The position numbers and the translations under genes were made by a program. This document shows, in pieces, positions 1 to 9,618 of a DNA stretch of 64,000 nucleotides (positions within the stretch are counted from its first letter, which is position 1; each line of letters starts with the position of its first letter). The notes under the pieces were generated by a model. That model was not told the DNA's origin, did not search any database, and was given only the letters and a program-made list of their open reading frames with translations. The stretch spans positions 2,327,888 through 2,391,887 of the forward strand of contig JALGQZ010000014.1 in NCBI GenBank assembly GCA_023105745.1, read 5' to 3'. Source of the DNA: Austropuccinia psidii. Its lineage: Eukaryota > Basidiomycota > Pucciniomycetes > Pucciniales > Sphaerophragmiaceae.

Positions 1-505
1 TCTCAACATAATTTGAATTTCAGGACCAATCCAGCCTATAACAGTTATCATAATTCTGAAAAGAAAGTTACAGAGAAAAGACATTTGATTCATCATGAAG
101 AAGAAAAAATCATCATTTTTGAAAACATAAAAAGAAATTCTTTTATTAATCTACTGGCTCTTTATCTAATAAGAAAGCATATATTTCCATCTAGATCTTA
201 TTAATAACCCCAAAAAAAACTTCACATTTCTACATTATAAATAAGAAAAAGAAAGCCCTATTAATAAGTTTTGATTTATCGAGCACATTAATTTGAGAGT
301 AATTCTTAAAAATTCCTTGAGCTTTATTATGTTATCATATTATTACATAAAATGACTAAGAATATGTTAGGAATTCTTGGTAAAAGAATGTATTATCAAC
401 AAGGATTTTAAAATTGAAAATAGGCTTGAATGTAGCTAAAATTATTGAATATTTTTTAGAAGTGATATATCTAATTCTTCTCATTCCTTTAAGTGTAAAT
501 ACTAC
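1..505. other. AT-rich stretch with no gene recognised
   Basis: No convincing coding sequence or RNA gene is visible. The only open frame (63 codons near the start) has low-complexity composition and no recognisable motif. A short block near position 20 loosely resembles the inside of the D/E-type LTR near 39478, so this may be an eroded LTR into which the old Gypsy-A copy inserted. That is weak inference. Confidence 0.4.
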
Positions 506-510
506 AAGAC

Positions 511-1232
511 TTTCACAGGGCCTGGTACTCACTTATGGAGGTCTCAAGATGGGATAAGATGGAATACACTTAAGAGTGCAACAAAGATAGAATTGCCAAT
601 GAATTAAATATAAAAAATCAGCAACAAAAGAATGAGAGTAAATAGTAAAAGAGCCAACCACAAACAAGTCCAAGTCCACTGTTTCAACCTTGCAGAAGAA
701 AGAGAAGGGATAATAAGGATATGGCCACCACAAATCTACTGAACAGGTGAGGAAAAGGAAAAGACCAGCTTAAAACCAATGAATATAATACTTCAAAATA
801 AGAATAAAAATATTTATTGAATAATAAATCAAATATATTAACTAACTGGGGAAATGTCCCCAGGGGGAGAAAGAGGGGCTGGTATATGTGAGAATCCACC
901 AGCCCTGATCCAAAGAGTGAATTTTCTTGAGAGGAATCTTCATTTGAATTGATTTGGATAATACAGCCCCTGTATGGATGTACAGGGTCTGTACAAGAGG
1001 TGTGGTGGAGTTGGGTGATCATACAGCTTAAGGCTTGTGAATCTAAAACTGTATTTGGAATATCCAGCCTGTACAAGTGTTGAAAGGCTTTATTGATGAA
1101 CCAAAATGTATGCATGTTTCAGAAAGAGGATTTGATGAAACTGATTCCTGATAAACCTACTGGATTTTCTGGTTTGATGAGTTTTAGTGGGTTTAAGGTT
1201 GAATACCCTTACCCCTGATAGTGACTGTGACA
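511..1232 (-). repeat. 3' LTR of old Gypsy-A copy
   Basis: This 722-bp block aligns along its length with the 761-bp LTRs of the younger copy (7055-7815; 15415-16495 without its insert). The 5' terminal bases are degraded (TTTCAC instead of TGTCAC), and the other end keeps ...TGACA. It is followed at 1233 by the complement of a purine tract (GTATCCCCCTCTT), the expected polypurine tract position for a minus-strand element. Confidence 0.85.
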
Positions 1233-2138
1233 GTATCCCCCTCTTCTAACTAGTGGGCTTCTGAACACCATAATATACCCCCACTCTTGAATGTCATCCC
1301 CTAATCCCCACATTTTTTCCAAGATTTTAAATTTCAATTTCTTTCCCTCTTGAATCATTATCCTCAAAATCCATTTCTTCATCCTCTTGGTCAGTTTCTT
1401 CCTTAATCAATTTTTTCTTTTCAAATAAGTGCCTTCCCATTTCTCAATTACTTTCCACCTTGACTCTTTTTCTTCTTTTTGAAACACTTCCTGTCAGTAG
1501 CCATGGGCTGAATCCAATGTTGGAGGCCACCATAGTGTCCATATTTAAAAAAGATGCAATTTTGGTATGTGATTATATAACCACACAGGAAGTGGCCATA
1601 ATTGACTTGACACCACTTCTTGCACCTAGCTTGCTTGATATTCATATCTTGATAAGGGCCTTGTTCCTTGAAGTCCAGATGAAATGGGCCCAAATTGCCT
1701 TTTGAGGTCATTTGGGTACCCTAAGATTGATTTTATGGCCTTTTCCATATATGGCAATTTTCTTGAATGAGGCCATTTTGGCCATTTTTGAGGTTTTTTG
1801 GGTCTATGGCTCATAGGCCATGATCTGTGGGGGAAATTGAGGTCCACCAGGACCAGTCTGGCCCTCTGAACCCAAATTCAAAGGGTTTTTCAGAATGCTA
1901 AGGATGATGAGTGGGTCAAAATTGGCCCATAGGCCCTGGACTTTCAGAGGGCAGTCCAGAGTCATTGAAGGGGGACCCCCAAGAATTGAAAAGGGGATCC
2001 TGACTTTCTAATTGGGGCCCCATATTGAGGACCCTGAGGGGGCCATAACTGAGGTCATGGCCCCAGAATATTGGTGACTTTCAGGATTGTGATATGCACA
2101 TCTGACCATCTTCACTCTTTTTCTTCCATAATCTAGAA
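1233..2138 (-). other. Non-coding 3' region of old Gypsy-A (polypurine tract and spacer)
   Basis: The region begins with the polypurine tract complement next to the LTR and continues with G/C-richer, TGGCC-rich sequence. It aligns loosely with 7816-8880 of the younger copy. No minus-strand protein is recognisable; the short open frames on both strands look like chance. It lies upstream of the plus-strand antisense gene at 2139 and may hold its promoter, which is inference. Confidence 0.5.
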
Positions 2139-3367
2139 ATGAGTTCAAAGCTGACTGAAATAACCAAATATTCTCCTTCTGTGCAGACAACATCTGTCCT
2201 TTGTGGCTCTGCAATATTCAGTCAGTTGGGCTCACCTTGGTCAATGGCTTCTTCAAGTCATTTTGATCCTTCCCAGCTTTATAATGGGTACAAGGCAGTT
2301 GAATTTGTTAATAGTGCTTGTACTGAGTTCTTGAAAAAGGGAAGAAAGTTTTTCCAACACTATAACCCCAGGGCTTCTAAGTGCCATAATTTATTTGTTG
2401 GGAAGCAGCCTTGTCAACATCCAGGGGTGCCACTTTCTAACATCAGGTGGTATTTATGGAGAAAGAAAGAAGGGCAATTTGGGAAAGAATTTTAAGTCTC
2501 TGAGGCCCCTACCCCTGATGGTACTTCAGGTTATCCCAACTGTATGTGTTGTGTTGTCTTGGTTTGATATGATACTGATGTCTTGCTTTAGTGACTGGAC
2601 CCAGGCAGAGGAATGTGGCACAGTGGACCAATGTTGGGGGGCTCATTCCCACTGGCGGTAGGCCCATTTATTCCAGTTCAGAGGTCCCCATTCCCAGGAT
2701 CAAAAACCAAGGATTGGTGAAACAAATAGGAAGAATTTCTGATTCACCCACCAATACAGATGCCGAAGCAAGTGAAAAATTGGATGGTGAAGAAGTTGAG
2801 GTAGGGAATCCTTCAATTGACCAATACTTAAGCACTTCACCTTCTCAACCTGCTTCCAAGAGATTGCAAAGCCAAGTAATACCTAGTACCCCAAGAAATT
2901 TTCAGCCTGTCCTATCCACCATTCCATCTTTAATTCCTCCTCCTTCACCAAACCCATCCACTTCCAGGCCTGCCCTGGTTTCACCAATGAGGCCATCCCC
3001 AATTCCACGACCCAGAAAGTCTCCCATGGTCACCTCCCATAAAGTAAAGCCTGTGGCCAGTTCCAGAAGAAGGAGAGATTATCAATTGCGTTTTCCATTC
3101 CCTGCTGCTCAAGTATTTCAAAGAAGAGAATGTTGGCCCATCCAGTTCACCAGAGAGGACCCCAATATGGCAAATTAAGGCCAAGATTTGGTGGCTAGGT
3201 TGTTTAGAAGAGTTGATAGAAATAGTAGGGAGGTTATTTATTATGCTAACAATATAATGATTCCTGGTACTGCTTCTGAGGAGATGGCTGCTAAGCTTGT
3301 ATGGTATGAATATGAGATTATCAATAATTTTCAAAGAACATTTGATGACTTGGGTAGAGATAACTAG
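2139..3367 (+). pseudogene. Antisense, intron-containing accessory gene in the Gypsy-A 3' region (two nonsense codons)
   Basis: On the strand opposite to pol, an ATG at 2139 opens a frame that continues across a 50-bp GT-AG intron (2542-2591) into a second exon ending at TAG 3365-3367. The intron joins phase 1 to phase 2 and restores a leucine codon. The product would be about 390 residues: a Cys-containing N-terminal part (C-x2-C spacing around residues 63-85, possibly metal binding, unproven), a long Pro/Ser-rich middle, and a charged, probably helical C-terminus ending GRDN. In-frame TAA codons lie at 2493-2495 and 3176-3178, but no frameshift is seen, unlike the pol of the same element. 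The younger Gypsy-A copy lacks this segment. I remember similar uncharacterised proteins from rust genomes, but have not verified this. The function is unknown. Confidence 0.6.
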
Positions 3368-4074
3368 CTTTAATGCCCTTGTTTGTGTTTGGTTTGTCTT
3401 TGATTCCCACTCTTATAGAATACTAAAATTAAAAAATAAAGGGAACCTCCCAATAAATGATATGGGAGGGAATGCTGCTGCTTTATAAAGGAAATATAAG
3501 AAACAAGAATTATATAACTAAAGAAAAGAAAAGAAGATAAGCATTGAGAGAAAAAGAGATTAAAGAAAAAGAAAATAAAGAAACTTCTGAGGGGTTTCCT
3601 TTTTGTGGTGAGTTGCTTGATTTTGGCCAACAATTTTCCTGAAAGATAAAACCCAAGCATTTGATGCTCACAGAGTGGCCAAGGTGTTGTTTTACAAAAA
3701 GTAGAACCCTGAGAGATGCAAACCAGGAGATGAAAATTACTTTAATAACTTCCACTCCCCATTGAACACCATAAAAGAACAGAAAACCTTTGTCACAATT
3801 GACTGGATGTAAGGAATGTCTTGAGTGATCATAATGGAATCATTCAAAAAAAAAGAAACAAAGAAAAAGAAATTTGGCCATATCTTGATGAAAAGGTCCA
3901 AATCTGAGGGTATTGATGTTGCAAGGCCTTCTGAATCTGTGCAAAGAATTGACAAGTTCTCACAAAGTCGCCAAGGAAATCATTAAAACAAATTTGGGTA
4001 GAATATCCCCTTAAAGGTGAATGCCAGGAGAGGAGCTTAATTTCATAACTTCTACTGCCCAAAAAGCACAAAAA
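3368..4074 (-). other. Spacer between antisense gene and pol end, with a diverged internal duplication
   Basis: It contains two diverged copies of a block with the theme 'GCTCACARAGT-GCCAAGG ... CCAGGAGA ... CATAACTTC', at about 3668-3776 and 3957-4070. The same two blocks occur at about 9143-9256 and 9497-9613 of the younger copy, so the duplication predates both insertions. No coding function is seen on either strand. Confidence 0.5.
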
Positions 4075-4785
4075 TCAAACTCTTGAGGAATTTGGGCAAG
4101 GATTTTCAGGATAGAATTTTTGGAAATCCTTGAAAAGGTCTGGTGAGTTGGGAAGGCTGGAAGATGGTTCCCAAGTTGATATTCCTTGGTCTTTTCTGAA
4201 TCTTTTCCACTCTAAAAGATACCATAAGTTACCTCTCTTGAGCTTTGAGTCCAGAACCAGAGCCACTTCCCATTATTATTGCTCCTCCACTAGCAATATT
4301 GGTGGTGGCAATTGGTGTTGGGTTGGGATAGTTGATTGCTTTACTGGTTCTAATAAGGACACAAGGAATACAGGGTGAACTTAATCCAATTTTTGAGGCA
4401 ACCTGAGGTGATATGCATGACTTCCAATCTTCTTCAAGACTTAAAAGCTTCTTGATTGGTCTTGTGGTCTTCATAATCTTTGAGGCTAGCCAGAATTTGT
4501 CCCCAGGTGGGGAATCAGGTGGAATTGTCCCATTCATATCTGCATACTCCTTAAAGCAACTTATTGCTGACCATAATTTCTGTTTGACTACTTACTCTAC
4601 TGATTGGAGTTTTTTTAATAAATTTTCAGCAGGTGTTTCTTCAGAAATTTGAATTGAATCAAAACTGGGATTCATTCCATAAATTGTGAAAAAAGTAATT
4701 GATTTTTTGATGAATGTTCTGCATTATTATAGAAAAATTCAGCCAGAGGGAGCCAGATGTGCCAATCATCTTGATGGTAACTGAC
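4075..4785 (-). pseudogene. Old Gypsy-A pol relic: integrase C-terminus and chromodomain
   Basis: The minus-strand translation matches the C-terminal end of the younger copy's Pol (9619-10370). It contains a chromodomain-like block (VLDSKLKRGNLWYLLEW followed by WEPSSSLPNSP) and, upstream, the integrase C-terminal region with the GDKFWLASK motif. Several frameshifts break it into short frames. It is interrupted at 4786 by a solo LTR and resumes at 6231. In chromoviruses the chromodomain is thought to direct integration to heterochromatin. Confidence 0.8.
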
Positions 4786-6225
4786 TGTCAGCCTGTGACT
4801 TGAAACCAGAGCACAAGCATGACAGCCAAAATACCATAAACCAATGGTATAGCCAAGATACCACCAAAACATGGATCTGAGCCAAATCAGCTCAAAAGGT
4901 ATCAAACGAAAGAGGAAACTCACCTCTTCCTGAAAATATAAGTCTCATCACCATAGGACAAGAAATAACAAAGTTATTCCTGCTCAAAGTTATTGCTGAG
5001 CATAAACCTTAATTTTCACCTCTCATCTAAAATCTAGAAGGAGAGGCTTAACCCCATCAAATGGGTATTCAAAATGTAGCTCTAAGCCAGGGCTATGCAA
5101 TGGTACCAGCCAAACTGAGCTAGCACCAATATTACTCGAGTTATGGTCAATTTCAGACCAAATAAGGGTGAACAAAACATTCACCTCTCATCTAACTTCT
5201 ACAGTTTTAGTGTGGGATACCTGAAGTGGGGTCTTTTTTGGAAAGAGCACAATCAGAGCTATCTGATGGTGTCATCCACTTCCTCATATCTCAACTACTG
5301 CAGAAGTTATGGGGCAAACAAGCTCAATACAGCTTTTTGCCTAAAACACGCAAATGTACAGAAATCTTGTACATGGGATAACTTTGACATATTTAATGAT
5401 CACCATGTCAAATGAGGTACCATTGTGTAGAGCACATACAGGGCTACACACTGAACCAGTTCTGAGGTTGATATCTCATGAATTGACAAAGGTATGGTGG
5501 TTTTAAGGTTAAAATCCCACCTGCTGTCATATACAGCCTTACCATGGGATAATTTCCCATAATCATTAATATGAGGTGTCAAATAGATGAAGAAGCATGA
5601 TTTTACTTCAATACCTCATATGTCAGTCAATACTGGGGTCCCATACAGTTTCTGTACAGCATTCTACGCGTCATACACCCCAGAATCAGGCTGTGAGGTC
5701 CCCAGATGAAAATTTTCACCCTGTATTGGTGAAAACCGCCCAGATGTGGTTTCAAAACCACATCTGAGCCCAATACAGGCTATACAGGCTGTTTGCAAGC
5801 CACAAGCCAGTACCAGGAAGTGAAAAAATCTTCACTTCCTCCATGTGGAAAGGTCTAGCACCCTTTCCACCCCATTTCAGGATAAAAAGGAGGCTTTTCA
5901 CAGCCAGAATTGTCTCCCCATCCTGCTCTTGAATTCATACTTAGTACAACTGTCCAAATTCAGTTATACTCTTGGAAAATAATCAGGTATACTTTAAATT
6001 GAAGTATTGTAGCTTTTATTATTGTAACCCAACAGGTAAAAGTTGCACCCAGGGCTTTCAACAGCGCTCACCACCACTATATCTCTATAGTAAAGCCCTT
6101 AATATCTTAATTTAAATGATTTATTATCAACTTTAACATCTTCTAAAACTATTTTTACCGTGTCACAGTCATAGTTAAAGCTTGTAAATACTTATATACA
6201 CCTTTATCATAGACTCACCCTGACA
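4786..6225 (+). repeat. Solo LTR of Gypsy-C inserted into old Gypsy-A pol
   Basis: The element begins TGTCAGCC and ends CCTGACA. It is flanked by the 5-bp direct repeat CTGAC (4781-4785 and 6226-6230), and the pol sequence on the two sides is contiguous once one repeat copy is removed. It aligns along its length with the 5' LTR of the Gypsy-C element at 52246-53668, in the same orientation. It is a solo LTR, so an intact Gypsy-C probably inserted here and lost its interior by LTR-LTR recombination. A GATAAAAAG block at 5881-5889 is a possible TATA element. Confidence 0.9.
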
Positions 6226-6230
6226 CTGAC

Positions 6231-7049
6231 ATACACCAAAGATACTGTTCTAGAATCTGGTTTGCCTTCTCTGTCTGTCCATATGTTTCAGGATTGAAAG
6301 AAGCTGAAAGATCTCTTGATATATTGAGCTGCTGACATGATTGGGTCCAGAATTATGAAGCAAATAAGGATCCTCTATCACTAACCATACTCATTGGAAG
6401 GCCATGTTTGGAAAAGACATAACTGATGAAGATGTGAGATATGTCTAAGGCAGTAATTGTTGAACAGGTTGGAATTAATATTGCAATTTTTGAAAAAAAA
6501 CTACTAAAATTAAATCAAAGTTGTTGGACAATGGAAATTGAGTGATAAAGTCAGTTAATGGTGAATTCCAAGGACCAGATGGAATTTGAAGAGGATTGAG
6601 AAATACAAACTTCTTATGATGAATGTTCTTGTTTTTTGAACATTGCTGATATGTGGCGACATAGTCCTTGATGATTTGATTCATGCCAGCCCAATACAAA
6701 TCCCTCTTGATGAGATTGAGGGTCTTCTTCTGGCCAGGGTTTCCAGCCAATGGTGGGTCATGACGCTTTTGAAGAATATCCAATTGAATTCCTTGATTTC
6801 TTGAAATAAACACTCCATTGTTGAATAATAATAACTTGGCTTGAGGTTCAAGAGAACAATCTGATACTGATTCACCTTTTGCTACTTTAGTGAGTAATTA
6901 TTTATAATCTTTGTCTTACAATACTTCTGTTTGAATTTGGTGAACTAAATCTGAGAAACATTCTACTTTGATTGAGAATGATCTTGATAATTGAATTTAA
7001 TCTTCCTTAAGAATTTGATGAAACTTTTGAGGATTCTTGCTGATAAAGT
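6231..7049 (-). pseudogene. Old Gypsy-A pol relic: integrase zinc-binding and catalytic N-terminal part
   Basis: The minus-strand translation shows the integrase HHCC region (RHDPPLAGNPGQ, then a CSKN pair in which the first cysteine cluster is partly kept) and the start of the catalytic core with TDFITQFPLS. The first catalytic Asp is therefore kept here, although the younger copy has lost it. The frame is broken after FFQKLQY and by indels nearer 6900. The young Gypsy-A copy interrupts it at 7050-7054; the pol relic resumes at 16501. Confidence 0.8.
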
Positions 7050-7054
7050 CCACC

Positions 7055-7815
7055 TGTCACAGGGGCTCTTTGAAGTGAGAAGGGCCTGGCACTCAGTAAA
7101 CTGGGACTCACTTATGGAGGGCTCAAAGATAAGATAAGATGAGGTACACTTAAGAGTGTTAAAGATAAATTGCTAAAGAATAAATATAAGAAAAAGCAGC
7201 AACAAAAGATAAGAGTGAAAGAATAGAAGAGCCAACCACAAACAAGTCCAAGTCCACTGTTTCAACCTGTCAGAATGGAAAGAGAAGGGTTAATAAGGAT
7301 ATGGCCACCCAACTCATACTGTACAGGCGAAGAGAAAATGCAAACACTAACTTAAAATTAAATAATTATAATACCCAAAAATAAGGATAAGAATAATTAT
7401 GAAATGATAAATAAACTAAATTAATTAACTGGGGAAAAGTCCCCAGGGGGGAGAAAGAGGGGCTGGTATATGTGAGAATCACCAGCCCTGATCCAGAGGA
7501 AGAATTTTCATGAGAATAATTGATGATTGAATTGAGTCTGGCCAATACAGGTCCTGTACAGCTGTACAGAACCTGTACAAGAGGTGTGGTGTATTTGAGT
7601 GATCATACAGTTCCATACTGGTGTATTGAAACCGTATTGGGTGAATCCAACCTGTACAGGTATTGACAGGCTGTATTGATGTACCAAGCTGTATGCATGT
7701 TTCAGAATGAAGATTGCTGAAACTGACTGCTGATGCAAATACTGGATTTGCTGATTTGAGGTGTTTGAGTGGGTGTATGAGTGAATACCCTTACCTCTGA
7801 TGAGTGGTTGTTACA
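7055..7815 (-). repeat. 3' LTR of young Gypsy-A
   Basis: This 761-bp LTR starts TGTCAC (plus-strand reading) and ends TTACA. Its sequence is nearly the same as 15415-16495 once the palindrome there is removed. A minus-strand open frame of 76 codons at 7508-7738 occurs in both LTRs but has no recognisable features, and I treat it as chance. It is followed by the polypurine tract complement at 7816. Confidence 0.93.
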
Positions 7816-7829
7816 GTATCCCCCTCTTG
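7816..7829 (-). other. Polypurine tract of young Gypsy-A
   Basis: Read on the minus strand this is AAGAGGGGGATAC directly before the 3' LTR, the expected position and composition for the plus-strand DNA primer of an LTR retrotransposon. The same tract is conserved at 1233-1246 of the old copy. Confidence 0.75.
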
Positions 7830-8304
7830 AAACTGGTGGGCTCCTGAACACCATAATACCCTGCCATTGTTGAGTGGCATCTCACTACCCCACACAATGC
7901 TTTGAAAAGTTTTCTTTGACCATTATCTCGAAATCTTTCTCCATCTCTTCTCTGTCAATTAAATTTATTTCCCCCCTTCTTTAACTTTGAGTAAATACCC
8001 CACTTTGAATTGTTCTTTCTTCTGATTTCAACAACTGACGTCCTTGGGGCGTGGCCTTGGGTTGTATCCCAAAATGATGGCCATTGAGCTCTTGTGCTCA
8101 ACAAATGGTGCCAGATGAGTATATGCAGTGTACTCATCTGGCCAGCCCAATCAAAGAAAATGATGGGGACAAGAATTCAGGGGTCTTGTCCCCAATGGCT
8201 TTCAAAATGCCTCAACCAGCCCTTTATAGTGATTTTGGGCTGGTGCCTTCTCTATGGGGGATCTTGAGGATCCTTGAATTTATGGCCATTTTGGCCTTTT
8301 GTTT

Positions 8305-8415
8305 GGGTCCTTAGTGTCTTGGGGTGAAATGTGATTCATGGCCAATTCTGGCCTTCTCTTGGGTCCTTAGTGTTTTGAGGTGATTTTGGGTTCATGGCCA
8401 TTTTTGGCCTTTTCT
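8305..8415. repeat. Two tandem copies of a 55-56 bp unit
   Basis: The units 8305-8360 and 8361-8415 both begin GGGTCCTTAGTGT and end with a TGGCC-containing pyrimidine-rich tail. A third, partial and more diverged copy precedes them at about 8259-8304. They lie in the non-coding 3' region of Gypsy-A. Confidence 0.7.
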
Positions 8416-8468
8416 TGAAATCTGGGCTTTTTTGGCCCCTATGGGCCTTTTGGGTAAATTGGAGTCTT

Positions 8469-8530
8469 GCGGTCCGCGGGCCGCGGTTCGCAGTCCGTGG
8501 GCCGTGGACCATACGCCGCGGTCCGCGGGC
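8469..8530. other. CpG-dense GC-rich block
   Basis: I count 13 CpG dinucleotides in 62 bp, made of overlapping GGTCCGCGG / GGCCGCGG / GGGCCGTGG words that could fold into imperfect hairpins. In most of the window CpG is rare (for example 1 in 46381-46740). The corresponding part of the old Gypsy-A copy has no such block. Confidence 0.7.
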
Positions 8531-9618
8531 TGTGGGGGCTATAGGAGGCCCCCAGGGCCCAAATTTGCTGGGGACCCAGGGGTACCATGGGACCTTGATT
8601 GGCCCCCAAAAAAAAAGGAATTTCACCTTATATGGCCTGGACCCATTGGTGGGGTCCAGGACCACCAAGAACTTGGCCTCCCCCAAACTTGCAGGGGAGG
8701 CCCCCCATGCTGATTCCAGCCCCTAAAGGGGCCTTGGACCTTGACAATGAGAGATTTTGAGGGGGGCCATGATTGACTTGTGGCCCAATTCCCTTGAGGT
8801 TGGACTTTTGATTTGAGGTGGACTTGACGATTTGGGTGGAGTGAAATCCAGTGTCTTGTTCCTGTTTACGGTTGGTTTGACTCCTATTCATGCTCTTATA
8901 ACAACCAATAAATGAGATAACATAATAAGGGACCCTCCCAATACGTCATTTGGAAGGGGATGGTGCTGCTTTAAAGAAATAAAAGAAAGAAATTATACGA
9001 GTAAAGAAAGAAAGAAAAATAATAAGAGAAAATGAGAGTAAAGAAAGAAATAAAGAGAAATCCTGATGGTTGGTCCTTCTTGTGGTGAGTTGCTTGATTC
9101 TGGCCAAGAAGTGTCTGAAAAAATGAAAACCAAGCATTTGATGCTCACAGAGTGGCCAAGGTAATGTTTTACAAGAAGTAGAACCCTCAGGGATGCATAC
9201 CAGGAGATGGAACTTACTTTCATAACTTCCACTCCCCACCAAGCACCATAAAACTGAAATAAATTGCCATAAATGCCTTCTGAAATGAATTGCCATAAAT
9301 GACTACTGAAATGAATTGCCATAATGACTTGAAGTAATGAATGTCTTGAATTATGATGATTGGCATAAAATGAAATGATAATAAAGAAAGAAAATGAAAA
9401 CATAAAGAAAGACGAAACATTTGGCCATATCTTGATAAGGTCCAAATGGAGGGTATTGATGTTGTGTGCTTCCTGAACCTGTCCAAAGAATTGACAAGTG
9501 CTCACAAAGTGGCCAAGGTGATGCTTACAACAAAATATGGGTAGGATACCCCCTTAAAGGTGCATGCCAGGAGAGGAACTTACTTTCATAACTTCTTCTC
9601 CCCACCAAGCACCATAAA

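Larger units (their letters stand above)
7830..9618 (-). other. Long 3' non-coding region of young Gypsy-A
   Basis: About 1.8 kb separates the pol stop from the polypurine tract. It aligns in parts with 1247-4074 of the old copy but lacks the antisense gene found there, so it looks like a deletion derivative. It holds a 56-bp tandem repeat (8305-8415), a very CpG-rich block (8469-8530) and two diverged copies of a block of about 115 bp (around 9143-9256 and 9497-9613). No protein is recognisable; open frames at 8394-8726 on both strands come from the GC-rich composition. Confidence 0.6.

Noticed and set aside
1..505. 63-codon ORF near the window start as a real gene
   Set aside because: Low-complexity Lys/Ile/His-rich translation without motif, in AT-rich DNA.
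7508..7738. 76-codon minus-strand ORF in the Gypsy-A LTR (also at 16188-16418)
   Set aside because: Conserved only because the LTRs are near-identical; the old copy's LTR does not keep it.
8336..8726. Overlapping open frames on both strands in the GC-rich Gypsy-A 3' region
   Set aside because: Pro/Gly/Arg/Trp-rich translations come from the GC-rich repeats; not present in the old copy and no motif.
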